Below are positions 1 through 8,712 of a stretch of DNA of 64,000 nt, piece by piece. This DNA is from CAWCTB01 sp963798275. GTDB lineage: Bacteria > Acidobacteriota > Terriglobia > Terriglobales > Acidobacteriaceae. The number at the start of each line of letters is the position of its first letter. Positions within the stretch are counted from its first letter, which is position 1. The notes under the pieces were generated by a model that did no database searches, had not been told where the DNA came from, and saw nothing but the letters and a program-made list of their open reading frames with translations. The position numbers and the translations under genes were made by a program. Location of the stretch: positions 62,001-126,000 of the forward strand of contig CAWCTB010000025.1 in NCBI GenBank assembly GCA_963798275.1, given 5' to 3'.

Positions 1-1
1 T

Positions 2-238
2 CGCAAGCAGAAAGGCTTCAAGGGCGAGATCACATTGTCAAATCCTGCGAGTATGGAACGGATTTCTATCAGCTTGTGGGACAACAGGAGCAATGCAGAA
101 GCTTACGATGCCAGCGTCTACCCGCAAGTGTTAAAGATACTTTCAAAAATCATTGAGGGGAATCCCAAGATTCGGACGTTTGAGGCCGTCGCCTTAAACC
201 TCGATCACGACATTGCCTCCGAGCGCCAGAGTTCTTGA
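2..238 (+). CDS. C-terminal part of a small antibiotic-biosynthesis-monooxygenase (ABM)-like protein, 5' end outside window
   Basis: The frame is open from the first complete codon of the window and stops at 236-238, so the true start lies upstream. The visible 78 residues have the pattern of the C-terminal half of dimeric alpha/beta-barrel ABM-like proteins: an 'ISISLW' strand, an 'AEAY' helix start, a helix ending 'EGNPKIRTFE', and a short tail. ABM-fold proteins are usually about 100 residues, so roughly a quarter is missing. The 3' end overlaps the convergent butyrate kinase gene by 45 bases, which is long for convergent genes; one of the two C-termini may be extended by an indel. Substrate cannot be inferred. 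Confidence 0.5.
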   Translation, partial: RKQKGFKGEITLSNPASMERISISLWDNRSNAEAYDASVYPQVLKILSKIIEGNPKIRTFEAVALNLDHDIASERQSS

Positions 239-1303
239 TTGCTCTTCGTGACGCAGCGCCCGCAATGCGCCTTCCACGAGTGCCTGCAGTTCGTCCTCGC
301 CCGGATAAACCAATATTGGAGCGATCCAGCCTGCGTACTCACTCAGTGTCGAGACCAAGCGCTGCGAACGCGCCATCCCGCCGGTGAAGAGCACAGCATT
401 CACGCGCCCGTGCAGGACGGCAGCCATCGCCCCGATCTCTTTCGCGATTTGGTAGAGCATTGCATCGAACACTGTTTTAGGCTTGGCCTCACCACCCGCA
501 ATGCGGCGCTCCACTTCCACCAGGTCCTTCGTGCCAAGATAGGAATACAGTCCGCCATCGCGGAATAGCAACCCTTCCACTTGCTTCTGGGTGTACTTGC
601 CGCTGAAGCAAAGATTGACCAGTTGCATCACCGGTACCCCACCGGCACGCTCCGTGGAAAATGCCCCCTCTTCGCGCGAGTTGGTCACGTCCACCATGAG
701 GCCGTTTTCGTGCGCTGAAACCGAAATTCCACTTCCCAGGTGCGCCACAATCAACCTCAGTGACTCATAGGGTTCGCCGCACTCACGGGCATAACGTTTG
801 GCCACCGCCTTCGAATTCAGGGCATGTGACAGACATTGCCGCTCCAGCAATGCTGACCCCGACAGCCGCGCACACCCCGGCCATTCATCCACGCTGACCG
901 GATCAACGACGTAGGCTGGCACGCCAGCCTTTTGCGCGATGTCATATGCCAGAAAGGCGCCTAGGTTGGCAGCATGTTCGCCGCGCCGGGCTACTCGCAA
1001 CTCGTCGAGCATCTCTTGATTCACCACGTAAGTGCCGCTGGTTAAGGGGGGCAGAAGACCACCCCGTCCGACCGCGGCATGAAGTTTCCGAACATTGTGT
1101 CCGGCCTCACGGACTACAATTTCAATCCGGTCGGACCGAAATTGCTGCTGATCGAGAACCGGGCGTCCATGGAACTGCGCCATCTCGTCGTCGGAGTGTC
1201 GGATGTTTGTGACGAAGTCAGGGTGCTCGTTAATATACAGCGCCACCTTCGTAGACGTGGAACCGGGGTTAATGGCAAGAATTCTAAATTCACCAGGCTG
1301 CAA
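194..1303 (-). CDS. buk: Butyrate kinase (acyl phosphate + ADP -> carboxylate + ATP)
   Basis: The 369-residue protein begins with the acetate/butyrate-kinase phosphate-binding segment 'LAINPGSTSTKVALY' and carries the family blocks 'AHLGSGISVSAH', 'GAFSTERAGGVP' and 'FTGGMA'. Length fits the family (about 350-370). Butyrate kinases convert butyryl- or branched acyl-phosphate to the free acid and ATP in the cytoplasm. The start is a TTG that overlaps the end of the upstream ptb gene by 14 bases, with the G-rich end of ptb serving as ribosome site, so the pair is translationally coupled. Substrate preference (butyrate versus isobutyrate or isovalerate) cannot be told from sequence alone. Confidence 0.9.
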   Translation of the reverse strand: MQPGEFRILAINPGSTSTKVALYINEHPDFVTNIRHSDDEMAQFHGRPVLDQQQFRSDRIEIVVREAGHNVRKLHAAVGRGGLLPPLTSGTYVVNQEMLDELRVARRGEHAANLGAFLAYDIAQKAGVPAYVVDPVSVDEWPGCARLSGSALLERQCLSHALNSKAVAKRYARECGEPYESLRLIVAHLGSGISVSAHENGLMVDVTNSREEGAFSTERAGGVPVMQLVNLCFSGKYTQKQVEGLLFRDGGLYSYLGTKDLVEVERRIAGGEAKPKTVFDAMLYQIAKEIGAMAAVLHGRVNAVLFTGGMARSQRLVSTLSEYAGWIAPILVYPGEDELQALVEGALRALRHEEQSRTLALGGNVVIEV

Positions 1304-2228
1304 AAATCACCCCCAGGGCAATGGAGTTCACCTTGTCATCCACGCTCTCCACGCGCGAAGGGATCATGATTGGCAACTTCGCACCAGCAATCACGTGGGC
1401 GCACTGTGAGCCGCCCAAATACTTCACGGATTTTGCCAGGAGGTTGCCGGCCTCGATGTTCGGAACCACCATGCAGTCGGCGTGACCTGCCACCGGGTGC
1501 TCGATGCCCTTCGCCAGCGCAGCAGACTTCAGAAGCGCACAATCGAGGGCAAGCGGTCCGAAGACCTCTGCGTCACCGAACTGACCCGCTTCGCCCATCT
1601 CGGTGAGCTTCCTGGCATCCACACTCGATGGCACCGACTCGTTGACGGCTTCTGTGGCGCTCATAAGAGCAATTTTCGGGCGCTCCTGTCCCAAGGAACG
1701 CATGACCGCGATGGCATTCTGCACGATCTGCTTCTTCTGCTCCAGGTTCGGTAAAACATTCAGCCCCCCATCGGTGATGCCCACCAACCTGATCTCGCCC
1801 GAGAGTTTGTCCTCATAAAGAAGCACGTCGCTCAACAGACGTCCTGTCCGCAGCCCATCCTCTTTGGCCAGCGCGGCCCGCAAGAGTTCATCCGTGCGGA
1901 GATGACCCTTCAGCAGTAAGTCCACGTAGCCCTCACGCGCCATCTGCGTCGCAAGAATTGCGGCGTCATCTGCGTTGACCAACTCTGCCCTTGCAATCAA
2001 GCCCGTGAGCCCGAGCGCCTCCGCCGTGGTCCGAATTTTCTGCTCGTTGCCAATCAGAACCGGAACGGCAATCCCGAGCTGCAGGGCGCCATAGGCTGCT
2101 GTCAGGGCAACCTCGTCGTCAGCCGCAACTACCGCAACGCGTTTTGGCCCTAGGGGCTGAGCACAACGGCGCAGTTCGTCAAAAGTCCTTATTCCCGGTC
2201 TCCCGCCTGTGACGGTGCTGAACGGCAT
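1290..2228 (-). CDS. ptb: Phosphate butyryltransferase (phosphotransacylase)
   Basis: The 312-residue protein matches the phosphate acetyl/butyryltransferase family: 'VAVVAADDEVALTAAYGAL' near the N-terminus, a 'DLLLKGHLRTDELLRA' block, 'VGITDGGLNVLPNL', and the C-terminal 'GHADCMVVPNIEAGNLLAKS' active-site region. It exchanges CoA for phosphate on an acyl-CoA. Together with the overlapping downstream buk it forms a two-gene operon that yields ATP by substrate-level phosphorylation from butyryl-CoA or branched acyl-CoAs. Length is normal. The ATG at 2226-2228 has a weak AG-rich site upstream. A pyruvate:ferredoxin oxidoreductase elsewhere in the window (47.1-51.8 kb) could belong to the same metabolism. 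Confidence 0.9.
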   Translation of the reverse strand: MPFSTVTGGRPGIRTFDELRRCAQPLGPKRVAVVAADDEVALTAAYGALQLGIAVPVLIGNEQKIRTTAEALGLTGLIARAELVNADDAAILATQMAREGYVDLLLKGHLRTDELLRAALAKEDGLRTGRLLSDVLLYEDKLSGEIRLVGITDGGLNVLPNLEQKKQIVQNAIAVMRSLGQERPKIALMSATEAVNESVPSSVDARKLTEMGEAGQFGDAEVFGPLALDCALLKSAALAKGIEHPVAGHADCMVVPNIEAGNLLAKSVKYLGGSQCAHVIAGAKLPIMIPSRVESVDDKVNSIALGVIFAAW

Positions 2229-2281
2229 GACCTATTCTTGTCTGGGCGAGCACTACCTTGCAGTGAGGCGGGTCACACTAG

Positions 2282-3085
2282 CGCCTGCTGTCGAAGTGGT
2301 GTCCGAACGGGCGCATGCTCGGTCACGGCGAGCCGGTGCGCGTCAAACACGGCGAGCGTATCCTGTTTCACATTCTCAATGGCAGCGCCACTGAGATTCG
2401 CAGCCTCGCGCTTCCCTGCCACAGCTTCAGCGTGATCGCCATGGACGGCAACCCGCTGCCCAAACCAGTTCGCGTGCCCGGCCTCTGGCTGGGAACCGCC
2501 GAGCGCATCTCCGCCATCGGCGAAATGAATCATCCCGGTGTCTGGGTCATGGGCGATCTGGCCGATGACGACCGTCACCACGGCATGGGCATTGTGGTCG
2601 AGTACGCCGGTTGCAAGGGAAAGCCACAGTGGATCCCTCCGAAACCGTTTAAGTGGAACTACGCTCGCTTCGGAAATCCCGGCGCGACCACCGCGCAGCC
2701 TGACGAAATATTCGACATGCTTTTCGAAAAGCAGAACGCCGCGCTCGACGGATTCAATCAGTGGACCATTAACGGCGTGGCGTATCCCATGGACCAGATG
2801 ATGGCGCCGCCCGCGTTCCATCTGCACCAAGGCAAGCGCTGCCGCATTCGGATGCGCAATGCGAGCGATGACACTCACCCGATTCATCTGCATCGTCACA
2901 GTTTCGAGTTGACGCGGATTGCCGGTCAGCCAACCTCAGGAGTCGTTAAAGATATCGTGATGGTAGGCGGATACCAGGAGGCCGAGATCGATTTCATCGC
3001 CAACAATCCCGGCCTCACCCTGTTTCACTGCCACCAGCAGTTGCATATGGACTTCGGCTTCATGACCTTGTTCGATCACGTCTAG
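2282..3085 (+). pseudogene. Truncated multicopper oxidase lacking cupredoxin domain 1
   Basis: The frame opens after a stop at 2279-2281 and continues 'NGRMLGHGEP', the usual start of cupredoxin domain 2. It keeps the domain 3 copper ligands 'HPIHLH' and 'HCHQQLHMDFGFM'. Three-domain multicopper oxidases have two further His motifs (HxHG and HxH) in domain 1; these and the signal peptide are absent, so the trinuclear copper site cannot be completed by this chain. Remaining length is about 268 residues against 450-500 for complete enzymes. The sequence just upstream does not continue the protein in any frame I can follow. A functional two-domain form seems unlikely; a deletion relic is the better reading. 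Confidence 0.7.
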
Positions 3086-3634
3086 CAGTAAGACTTCGCA
3101 CTAGGAGGTCACATGAGGTATGCGTCAGTATCGCAGCGCCGGACCGCTTGGGAACTGCTGCTGCTTCGAATCCTCGTTGGCTGGGTCTGACTCTCAGGCG
3201 AATTCTCCTTCGGGGAATCCCACTACGCCTCCCGTCCCACTCATACGCGATGAAGAAGGCTTCTGCATCTCCTTAATTTCTCTGCAGCTTCTTTGCATCG
3301 GTGTGTTCAATACTGTACAGACGGCCAGTCTGATCAGCGGCCTAAACTGCCTTCACAGCAAAGTTGACTAATATCCCGTGGAGTGGCCCCAAATGTTGTT
3401 CCTCGATAACTTCCGCGCAGACAATGCCGCACAACGCCCCCAAGAGAGATAAACTTGACGTTATCTCGTTCCGTAAGTCCTCACAGCCCTTCCACGGGTT
3501 GTTTTTCCTCAGTATGCTGCCTGAACACGCCAGCGTAATAAGTGGGCTGCGCCTGGCGTTGGCTCGCCTCCAGCAGTATCTGGTGCGAGGTGTTCGCCTT
3601 TTGTTTTGCACTTGATGCTTCTGACGGGGATTTC
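3086..3634. other. Intergenic region without a convincing gene
   Basis: Directly after the oxidase relic a strong ribosome site (AGGAGG at about 3104) precedes an ATG at 3114 whose frame stops after 26 codons at 3191; it encodes a basic start followed by a hydrophobic stretch and looks like the beginning of a lost membrane-protein gene that once followed the oxidase. The rest (3192-3634) has only short open frames on both strands with no recognisable family. I see no clear terminator. Confidence 0.4.
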
Positions 3635-5104
3635 ATGAACGATTCTCACGCGGCACATATTGACCTCCAGGTGATGGCGCGGCAGATCATGCTGGAGCAT
3701 GGCTTTGAACCGGACTTCCCCGCGACGGTTCAGCAACAACTGGCGGACATCAAAGCGCGTCCGTCGCAGACCGATTCCTCTTCCAGGGATGTGCGCGACC
3801 TGCGCAACCTGCTCTGGTCGTCGATTGATAACGATACTTCCCGCGATTTTGACCAGATTGAAGTGGCCGAACGGATCGCCGGAGGGGATGTCAGGGTGAT
3901 GATCGGTATCGCAGACGTGGACTCGTTTGTGGCGAAGGCCTCTCCAATTGATGACCACGCAGCCAAGGAGACGACCACGGTTTATACCGGGGTGCGCAAC
4001 TTCCCAATGCTGCCGGACGAGCTTTCGACCGGGGCATCGTCGCTGCTTGAAAACCAGGACAGATTGGCGGTAGTTACCGAGTTTGTGGTGGACGGCAACG
4101 GCAATGTGAATTCAGAGACGGTGTATCGGGCACTCGTTCGAAACCAGGCACAACTCACGTACAACGCCGTGGGGAGTTGGCTTGAGGGGACAATGGCGGC
4201 GCCGCCGAAGGTGGCCTCATCTACAGAGTTACAAGAGCAACTGAAGTTACAGAACGAAGTCGCTCAAGCGCTGAAGAGACAGCGCTTCCTCCACGGGGCA
4301 TTGAATATTGATACGAATGAAGTCCTTCCGGTCGTGCTGAACCAGCAGGTGGTGGACATCGCAAGACAGGTGAGGAACCATGCCACGGACCTGATCGAGG
4401 ATTTCATGATCGGGGCGAATGGCGTTGTGGCACGACTCCTCGAAAAGGTCTCTTCGCTGCGTCGCATCGTGAAAACTCCGGAGCGTTGGGACCGGATTGT
4501 TCAGCTGGCGGCGGCACGTGGTGAGACCTTGCCGGTACAACCGGACTCCAAGGCACTCAACGATTTCTTGCTTAAACGCAAGGCCGCCGATCCGGACCAT
4601 TTTGCGGATCTGTCGCTGGCTGTCATCAAGCTGATTGGGCCGGGCGAGTATGTGCTGGAGCGTCCAGGAGACCCTGAGCAGGGGCACTTCGGTTTGGCGG
4701 TTCAAGACTACACGCACTCCACAGCGCCAAACCGACGGTTTGCGGATGTCGTCACGCAGAGGTTGGTCAAGACCTTTCTTGCAGGGACATCGGGGCCGTA
4801 TACCGATGATGAGCTGGCTGGCATCGCACAAAACTGCACGTTGAAAGAAGATGCGGCTCGAAAAGTTGAGCGCGAGATGTCAAAGCGGCTGGCAGCGGTC
4901 GTGATGAGCCAGCGCATCGGCGAAACTTTCGACGCCATCGTCACCGGTGTGACTCCACGCGGTACCTTTGTTCGTGTCATGCAACCTCACATTGAAGGAC
5001 TATTGACGCAAGGGCACCAGGGGTTGGACGTCGGTGATAAGTTGCGCGCAAAATTGACGCGGACTGATGTCCAGCACGGTTACATTGATTTTGCCCGCGC
5101 TTGA
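3635..5104 (+). CDS. RNB-domain ribonuclease (RNase II/R superfamily), short form
   Basis: With the ATG at 3635 the protein has 489 residues. An upstream in-frame extension to 3542 is possible but adds nothing typical of the family. The RNB catalytic start is 'SIDNDTSRDFDQIEVAE', followed by 'GIADVDSFV'; later blocks include 'DYTHSTAPNRRFADVVTQR' and the end resembles an S1-like OB domain ('GTFVRVMQPHIEGLL'). RNB enzymes are 3'-5' hydrolytic exoribonucleases. In E. coli RNase II the last acidic residue of the quartet (DMDD) is Asp; here that position is Gln. Cold-shock domains of full RNase II/R are missing or reduced at the N-terminus. It stands alone between gene-poor stretches. Confidence 0.85.
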   Translation: MNDSHAAHIDLQVMARQIMLEHGFEPDFPATVQQQLADIKARPSQTDSSSRDVRDLRNLLWSSIDNDTSRDFDQIEVAERIAGGDVRVMIGIADVDSFVAKASPIDDHAAKETTTVYTGVRNFPMLPDELSTGASSLLENQDRLAVVTEFVVDGNGNVNSETVYRALVRNQAQLTYNAVGSWLEGTMAAPPKVASSTELQEQLKLQNEVAQALKRQRFLHGALNIDTNEVLPVVLNQQVVDIARQVRNHATDLIEDFMIGANGVVARLLEKVSSLRRIVKTPERWDRIVQLAAARGETLPVQPDSKALNDFLLKRKAADPDHFADLSLAVIKLIGPGEYVLERPGDPEQGHFGLAVQDYTHSTAPNRRFADVVTQRLVKTFLAGTSGPYTDDELAGIAQNCTLKEDAARKVEREMSKRLAAVVMSQRIGETFDAIVTGVTPRGTFVRVMQPHIEGLLTQGHQGLDVGDKLRAKLTRTDVQHGYIDFARA

Positions 5105-5172
5105 AACACGGCTATCGAATTCAACTCTGGTAGCCTCTATCTCGTAAATAGTCAGTACGTGGCGTGTTCGCG

Positions 5173-5394
5173 TTACTTGGACTGTTGCAGTTCTATACCG
5201 TATAGCTTGGCGGCAGCCTGTATCCGCTTCCACGCCGCCCGACGTTCCGCTTCCGTCACGTCCTTTACCTGACGGAAGCGCGCGACCGCGTTGCGCACGT
5301 GAGAGGCGTTCTCCAGCGGCACCTTGCGTTGCTTTGGAAAAGCGAACTTGCTTGCCGATATCCGATCACGAGCTGGTTTGGTCAACTTTGCCAT
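5173..5394 (-). CDS. Small basic protein, DUF6582-like
   Basis: A 73-residue protein starting at the ATG on 5392-5394, preceded by a strong GAGGGAGGG ribosome site; a longer frame to 5451 lacks such a site. It contains 'FAFPKQRKVPLENASHVRNA' followed by a helix ending 'AAWKRIQAAAKLYGIEL'. This pattern is seen in small domains annotated DUF6582, found alone in soil bacteria or at the end of phage-associated proteins, with no established biochemical function. A 49-residue ORF lies just upstream in the same direction, so the two may be co-transcribed. The abundance of Lys/Arg with a folded helical core suggests nucleic-acid or phosphate binding, but this is a guess. Confidence 0.65.
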   Translation of the reverse strand: MAKLTKPARDRISASKFAFPKQRKVPLENASHVRNAVARFRQVKDVTEAERRAAWKRIQAAAKLYGIELQQSK

Positions 5395-5454
5395 TGTTTC
5401 CCTCCCTCGGGGCATCTCCTGCGCTCGGAGGGCCCCGGGACTCTTTACCACGGA

Positions 5455-5604
5455 TTACGACAGCTTTTCCAGCTCCTGCAGCGTGGTGTGGTTGACGTCA
5501 TATTCTTCTCGCGTGGATTCGGCCATGCGCGGCTCATCCATTTCCTTTTTGACCCGCGCGAGAAGCGCTTGGTTGGATTCTTGTCCTGGCTGGTTCTTAT
5601 GCAT
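5455..5604 (-). CDS. Putative 49-residue highly charged small protein
   Basis: On the minus strand an ATG at 5602-5604 opens a frame ending TAA at 5455-5457. The product starts 'MHKNQPGQESNQ' and continues as a very polar helix rich in Lys and Glu with a 'TREEYDVNHTTLQELEKL' end. The composition is far from random translation of GC-rich DNA, and the ORF lies about 60 bases upstream of the DUF6582-like gene on the same strand. Its ribosome site is weak, and it is short, so the call rests on composition and position only. No family is recognised. Confidence 0.4.
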   Translation of the reverse strand: MHKNQPGQESNQALLARVKKEMDEPRMAESTREEYDVNHTTLQELEKLS

Positions 5605-5945
5605 ACTTGCACGATGTCACGGAATCCAAGCGCATTACAGGTCAATTGGGAACAGAGCTGACAGTTTTGGAATTGTTTTTCTTGCCGAGCAGTTTTGACC
5701 AGTCCGCCGCAATCGACGCCAGGTAGCATTTCATAGTGTCAGACGACGCGCCTCTTTAACGCGATCGGACGCTTGGACTATCGAAGACGAACAGTGTCAG
5801 AAGATTGGCGGAGGGTATAAGGCAGTGAAGTTCGATTTTTACTGTTTCTCTGAGTGGAGCCAACAACTATCTACGCCGATCCAGAGTCCTTCGTCAGAAC
5901 GCTGAGAGGAACGTCCCGGCGCTCCAGAACGTCGAGGATCGCTCT
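5605..5945. other. Stretch without a supported gene
   Basis: About 340 bases between the small charged ORF and the integrase relic. Only overlapping short frames are present. A frame running into the integrase relic from about 5883 contains plausible protein-like residues ('NAERNVPALQNVEDRS') and may be an altered part of the same relic. No promoter or terminator is obvious. Confidence 0.3.
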
Positions 5946-6296
5946 TTGCTACCCCGCAAGCCGTCCAACGGGGCGACTGAAAATGTGCCTGGGGTGGCAG
6001 GCCGGCAAATCTCCCCCGCTGTCTTTGTTGCCGACCATCTCCGGCCGACAGCCAAAGCCGCAGGCCTTCAGATTGCCAACGGCCAGAGATTCGGGCTCCA
6101 CAATCTCCGGCACTCGCTCTCCAATTGGCTTGTGAACAAGGCGAAGGTCGAGCCCAAGACCGTTCAGAGCATCCTGCGTCATTCCCGCATTCAGACGACG
6201 CTGGATATCTACACCCAGGGCGATGGCGACGAAACACGGGCCGCGCAAGGCGCATTCCTGAAGGAATTGGGAATGCCGTCGGGGATGGTCCAATGA
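5946..6296 (+). pseudogene. C-terminal relic of a tyrosine recombinase (phage-type integrase)
   Basis: About 100 residues of the catalytic C-terminal half remain. They include 'HNLRHSLSNWLV' (the H-x-x-R box), 'VQSILRHSRIQTTLDIYTQ' (the second His and the nucleophilic Tyr), and a tail 'GAFLKELGM'. The N-terminal DNA-binding half and the first catalytic Arg are missing, so it cannot work alone. It points toward, and ends about 70 bases from, the 3' end of the tRNA-Val gene on the opposite strand. Integrases commonly sit beside the tRNA gene they use as attachment site, so this is probably what remains of an integrated element. Confidence 0.8.
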
Positions 6297-6365
6297 GGGG
6301 CGTTTTGTGGGTTGAATTGTGGGTTGGGCTTTTGGGGCAAATTCCCCGTAAGCCCTTGAAAAATA

Positions 6366-6440
<75 letters not shown>

Positions 6441-6552
6441 CAGCTTTGTCTATTCAAGCAGTTACAGCCGCTTCCGTCAACTGCGTGGGAACGTTTGGGA
6501 ACAATCCGTTTTCTGCACCAAAATCCTGCACCGGTTCCGGAAACGGAATCGC

Positions 6553-6762
6553 TTACACCAGACGAGATTGAGCAGCACGTTTCGCGGGAGTGACACTCTG
6601 AACGTATCTGTCCATCGTGATACTCGCGTTCGCGTGTCTCATTAACGCCTGAGTGGTTGCAACGTCAGCACCCTCCCGATTGACCAGTGTTCCTAACGTA
6701 TGGCGGAACGTGTGCCACCTTACGGACTTCTGGTTAGTTTCCCATACTGAAACTGAGGTGCA
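6553..6762 (-). pseudogene. Second tyrosine-recombinase C-terminal relic, opposite orientation
   Basis: The minus-strand frame from 6762 to the TAA at 6553-6555 encodes about 69 residues. They contain 'WHTFRHTLGTLVNREGADV', 'TTQALMRHANASITMDRYV' and a tail 'PAKRAAQSRLV'. These are the H-x-x-R box, the second His box and the nucleophilic Tyr of an integrase different from the one at 5946-6296. The frame is blocked by a TAG immediately upstream and the N-terminal half is gone. It is transcribed toward the tRNA-Val gene from the other side. Confidence 0.75.
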
Positions 6763-6800
6763 CTAGTTATTATGCAACTGCTGGACTAAGGAATAATCAC

Positions 6801-7070
6801 CTGCAGAACAACTTCGTCGGCGGGCGCCGGATCTTCGTGCCCGTCGCGTTCTCTGGCGCCATCCCAAGCGCACTATTGAACACCCTGGCGAAGCGCGCAC
6901 TGGAAGGCACGATCGAGGCCACAGTGCAACCGCACTGGGCGCTCTCGCTGCCGGGCGAGACTCCGGAATTCGAAGTGCGGCTGAATCGCTTCGCGGAGAA
7001 AGAACGGGGAGGTGATTGCGAAGTACGGGTATTGACACAAGTGCGGATGTCCGTCGCTCGAGGCGGCTGA
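6801..7070 (+). CDS. Unrecognised open frame next to the integration site
   Basis: A frame of about 90 residues, without a convincing start, containing 'NNFVGGRRIFVPVAF' and ending in a charged segment. Amino-acid usage looks protein-like, with ordinary proportions of hydrophobic residues and a balanced charge, but no family is recognised. It may be the tail of a gene cut by integration or deletion at the tRNA-Val locus. I would not rely on it as a functional gene. Confidence 0.2.
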   Translation: MQNNFVGGRRIFVPVAFSGAIPSALLNTLAKRALEGTIEATVQPHWALSLPGETPEFEVRLNRFAEKERGGDCEVRVLTQVRMSVARGG

Positions 7071-7125
7071 AGCCCCTAATTACATTTGAGAGCTCTCGGG
7101 ACGCCAACTAAAGCTCGGCTCAACC

Positions 7126-8685
7126 TTACTTCCAGATTGAGTCCAGCGCCCATACGGTCAGCGAAACGACTTTGCCGCCGCTGCCGATGGTGTACAGCGC
7201 CAGTCCATCGCTGCCCGGCGGCGGATAGATGCGGTCAGAGAGGACGCGCTCGCCGTCATTGGCAAACACCTCCGTGTTGGAACGATCGACGAAGATGTGC
7301 AGCTTTACCTTGCCTGTCTTCTCCAGCTTTGCGGCAAAGCGGCCGGGGAAGTCTTTACTGAACGAGACGTCGCCCGACTTGGTGCGGTCGACGAACACCT
7401 CCGATGCAGGCACGTTCACCCCCACCAGAGTTTCTGCTTCGCTCCCCCTGCGCAAGCGGAAGCCGATCTCACTGGCTTTCTCGGGTTGTAACTCGGCTTC
7501 AATCTCGTAAACTTCGCCTTTAAATCCGGCTTGACGAATCTTCTGATTGGCCGCCGCAACGCTGAGATTCGTCAGATTCAGCTTTTCGTGGCGCAGCGGC
7601 TGCAACTCGCGAACCGGCGTCTGCACCATGCGCAGGCCGTCGCTGAAGCGGCGCAGCGTCAGCGTCCGGGGCACAGTGAGTCCGCCGCGCCACAGCACCG
7701 TCGGCTCGACGTTCGCGTACTGCCAGTTGCTGAACCAGCCAATCCACACGCGGCGGCCGTCGCTGGCAGGCATGTCGTTCCAGGTGTTCGTGGCGTAAAA
7801 GTCCTTGCCCCAGTCGGTCCAGAGCACTGGGCTATCGGGAATTTCGCTGGTGAACCTGGTGCCGTCGAAGTCGCCAATGAGGTAGCGCACGCCGGTTCCG
7901 CCCGCAGGCGCGCCGGGATTGCGGTTGATGATGAGCACCCACTTCTTTTCGCCGGTGCCTTCGACAGGAAGCTGCAGCAGGTCGGGGCACTCCCACTGAC
8001 CCTTGGTGTCGCCCGCCGGGCCAAAGGTGCTGCGCTTGGTCCACTTCTTCAGGTCGGGCGAGTCGAGGATGACCAGCGTGCGCTCGTCGGCGAGCACTGC
8101 GACCATCACCCACTTCTTCTGCGGCTCATACCAGAAGACGTTGGGATCGCGGAAGTCCGGCGCATCAAGGTCGGCGACCGGATTGCCGTCATACTTCGTC
8201 CAGGTGCGGCCGCGATCGTTGCTGTAAGCGATGTGCTGCTTCTCGCGGTCTTTGTAATTAGCGGTGTAGATGGCGATCAGGCAGGAGCGGTCGTGCGGAT
8301 CGGGGTTCCTGCAGAGGCCGCTGGTGTTGTTCCAGTCGACGACCGCGCTGCCGGAATACACCATGTACTCGCCGGGCATTTCGTGCAACGCGACCGGCAG
8401 GTTCTGCCAGTGCACCAGGTCGGTGCTGATGGCGTGGCCCCAGCTCATGTGTCCCCAGACGTTGCCTTCAGGGTTGTACTGGTAGAAGAGGTGATACTCG
8501 CCTTTGTAGAAGACGGTGCCGTTGGGGTCGTTCATGAAATTCGCCGGTGGCGTGAAGTGGTATTGAGGCCGCCACGGCTGGTCGTACGAAGGCTGCTGCG
8601 CCAGCGAGACGGCCGCCAGCGCAGCGACGATGAGCAGGAGGAACAACGTCGAGGATACGTGTCTCATGTTCATTCGGCACTTCAT
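7126..8685 (-). CDS. Glycoside hydrolase family 32, exported (levanase / fructan beta-fructosidase type)
   Basis: The 519-residue protein starts with a signal peptide (hydrophobic run 'FLLLIVAALAAVSLAQ'), then the five-bladed GH32 propeller and a C-terminal beta-sandwich. The three acidic motifs are present: 'NDPNG' near residue 52 (nucleophile Asp), 'FRDPN' near 180 (transition-state stabiliser) and 'WECPD' near 232 (acid/base Glu). Family members hydrolyse sucrose, inulin or levan to fructose. The enzyme should act in the periplasm or outside. It starts 27 bases after the end of the GH3 gene and is probably the second gene of that operon. An alternative ATG at 8667 fits the signal peptide equally well. 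Confidence 0.92.
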   Translation of the reverse strand: MKCRMNMRHVSSTLFLLLIVAALAAVSLAQQPSYDQPWRPQYHFTPPANFMNDPNGTVFYKGEYHLFYQYNPEGNVWGHMSWGHAISTDLVHWQNLPVALHEMPGEYMVYSGSAVVDWNNTSGLCRNPDPHDRSCLIAIYTANYKDREKQHIAYSNDRGRTWTKYDGNPVADLDAPDFRDPNVFWYEPQKKWVMVAVLADERTLVILDSPDLKKWTKRSTFGPAGDTKGQWECPDLLQLPVEGTGEKKWVLIINRNPGAPAGGTGVRYLIGDFDGTRFTSEIPDSPVLWTDWGKDFYATNTWNDMPASDGRRVWIGWFSNWQYANVEPTVLWRGGLTVPRTLTLRRFSDGLRMVQTPVRELQPLRHEKLNLTNLSVAAANQKIRQAGFKGEVYEIEAELQPEKASEIGFRLRRGSEAETLVGVNVPASEVFVDRTKSGDVSFSKDFPGRFAAKLEKTGKVKLHIFVDRSNTEVFANDGERVLSDRIYPPPGSDGLALYTIGSGGKVVSLTVWALDSIWK

Positions 8686-8712
8686 TTCGTTGCGGCTCCA
8701 ATGTCGCGGCTG

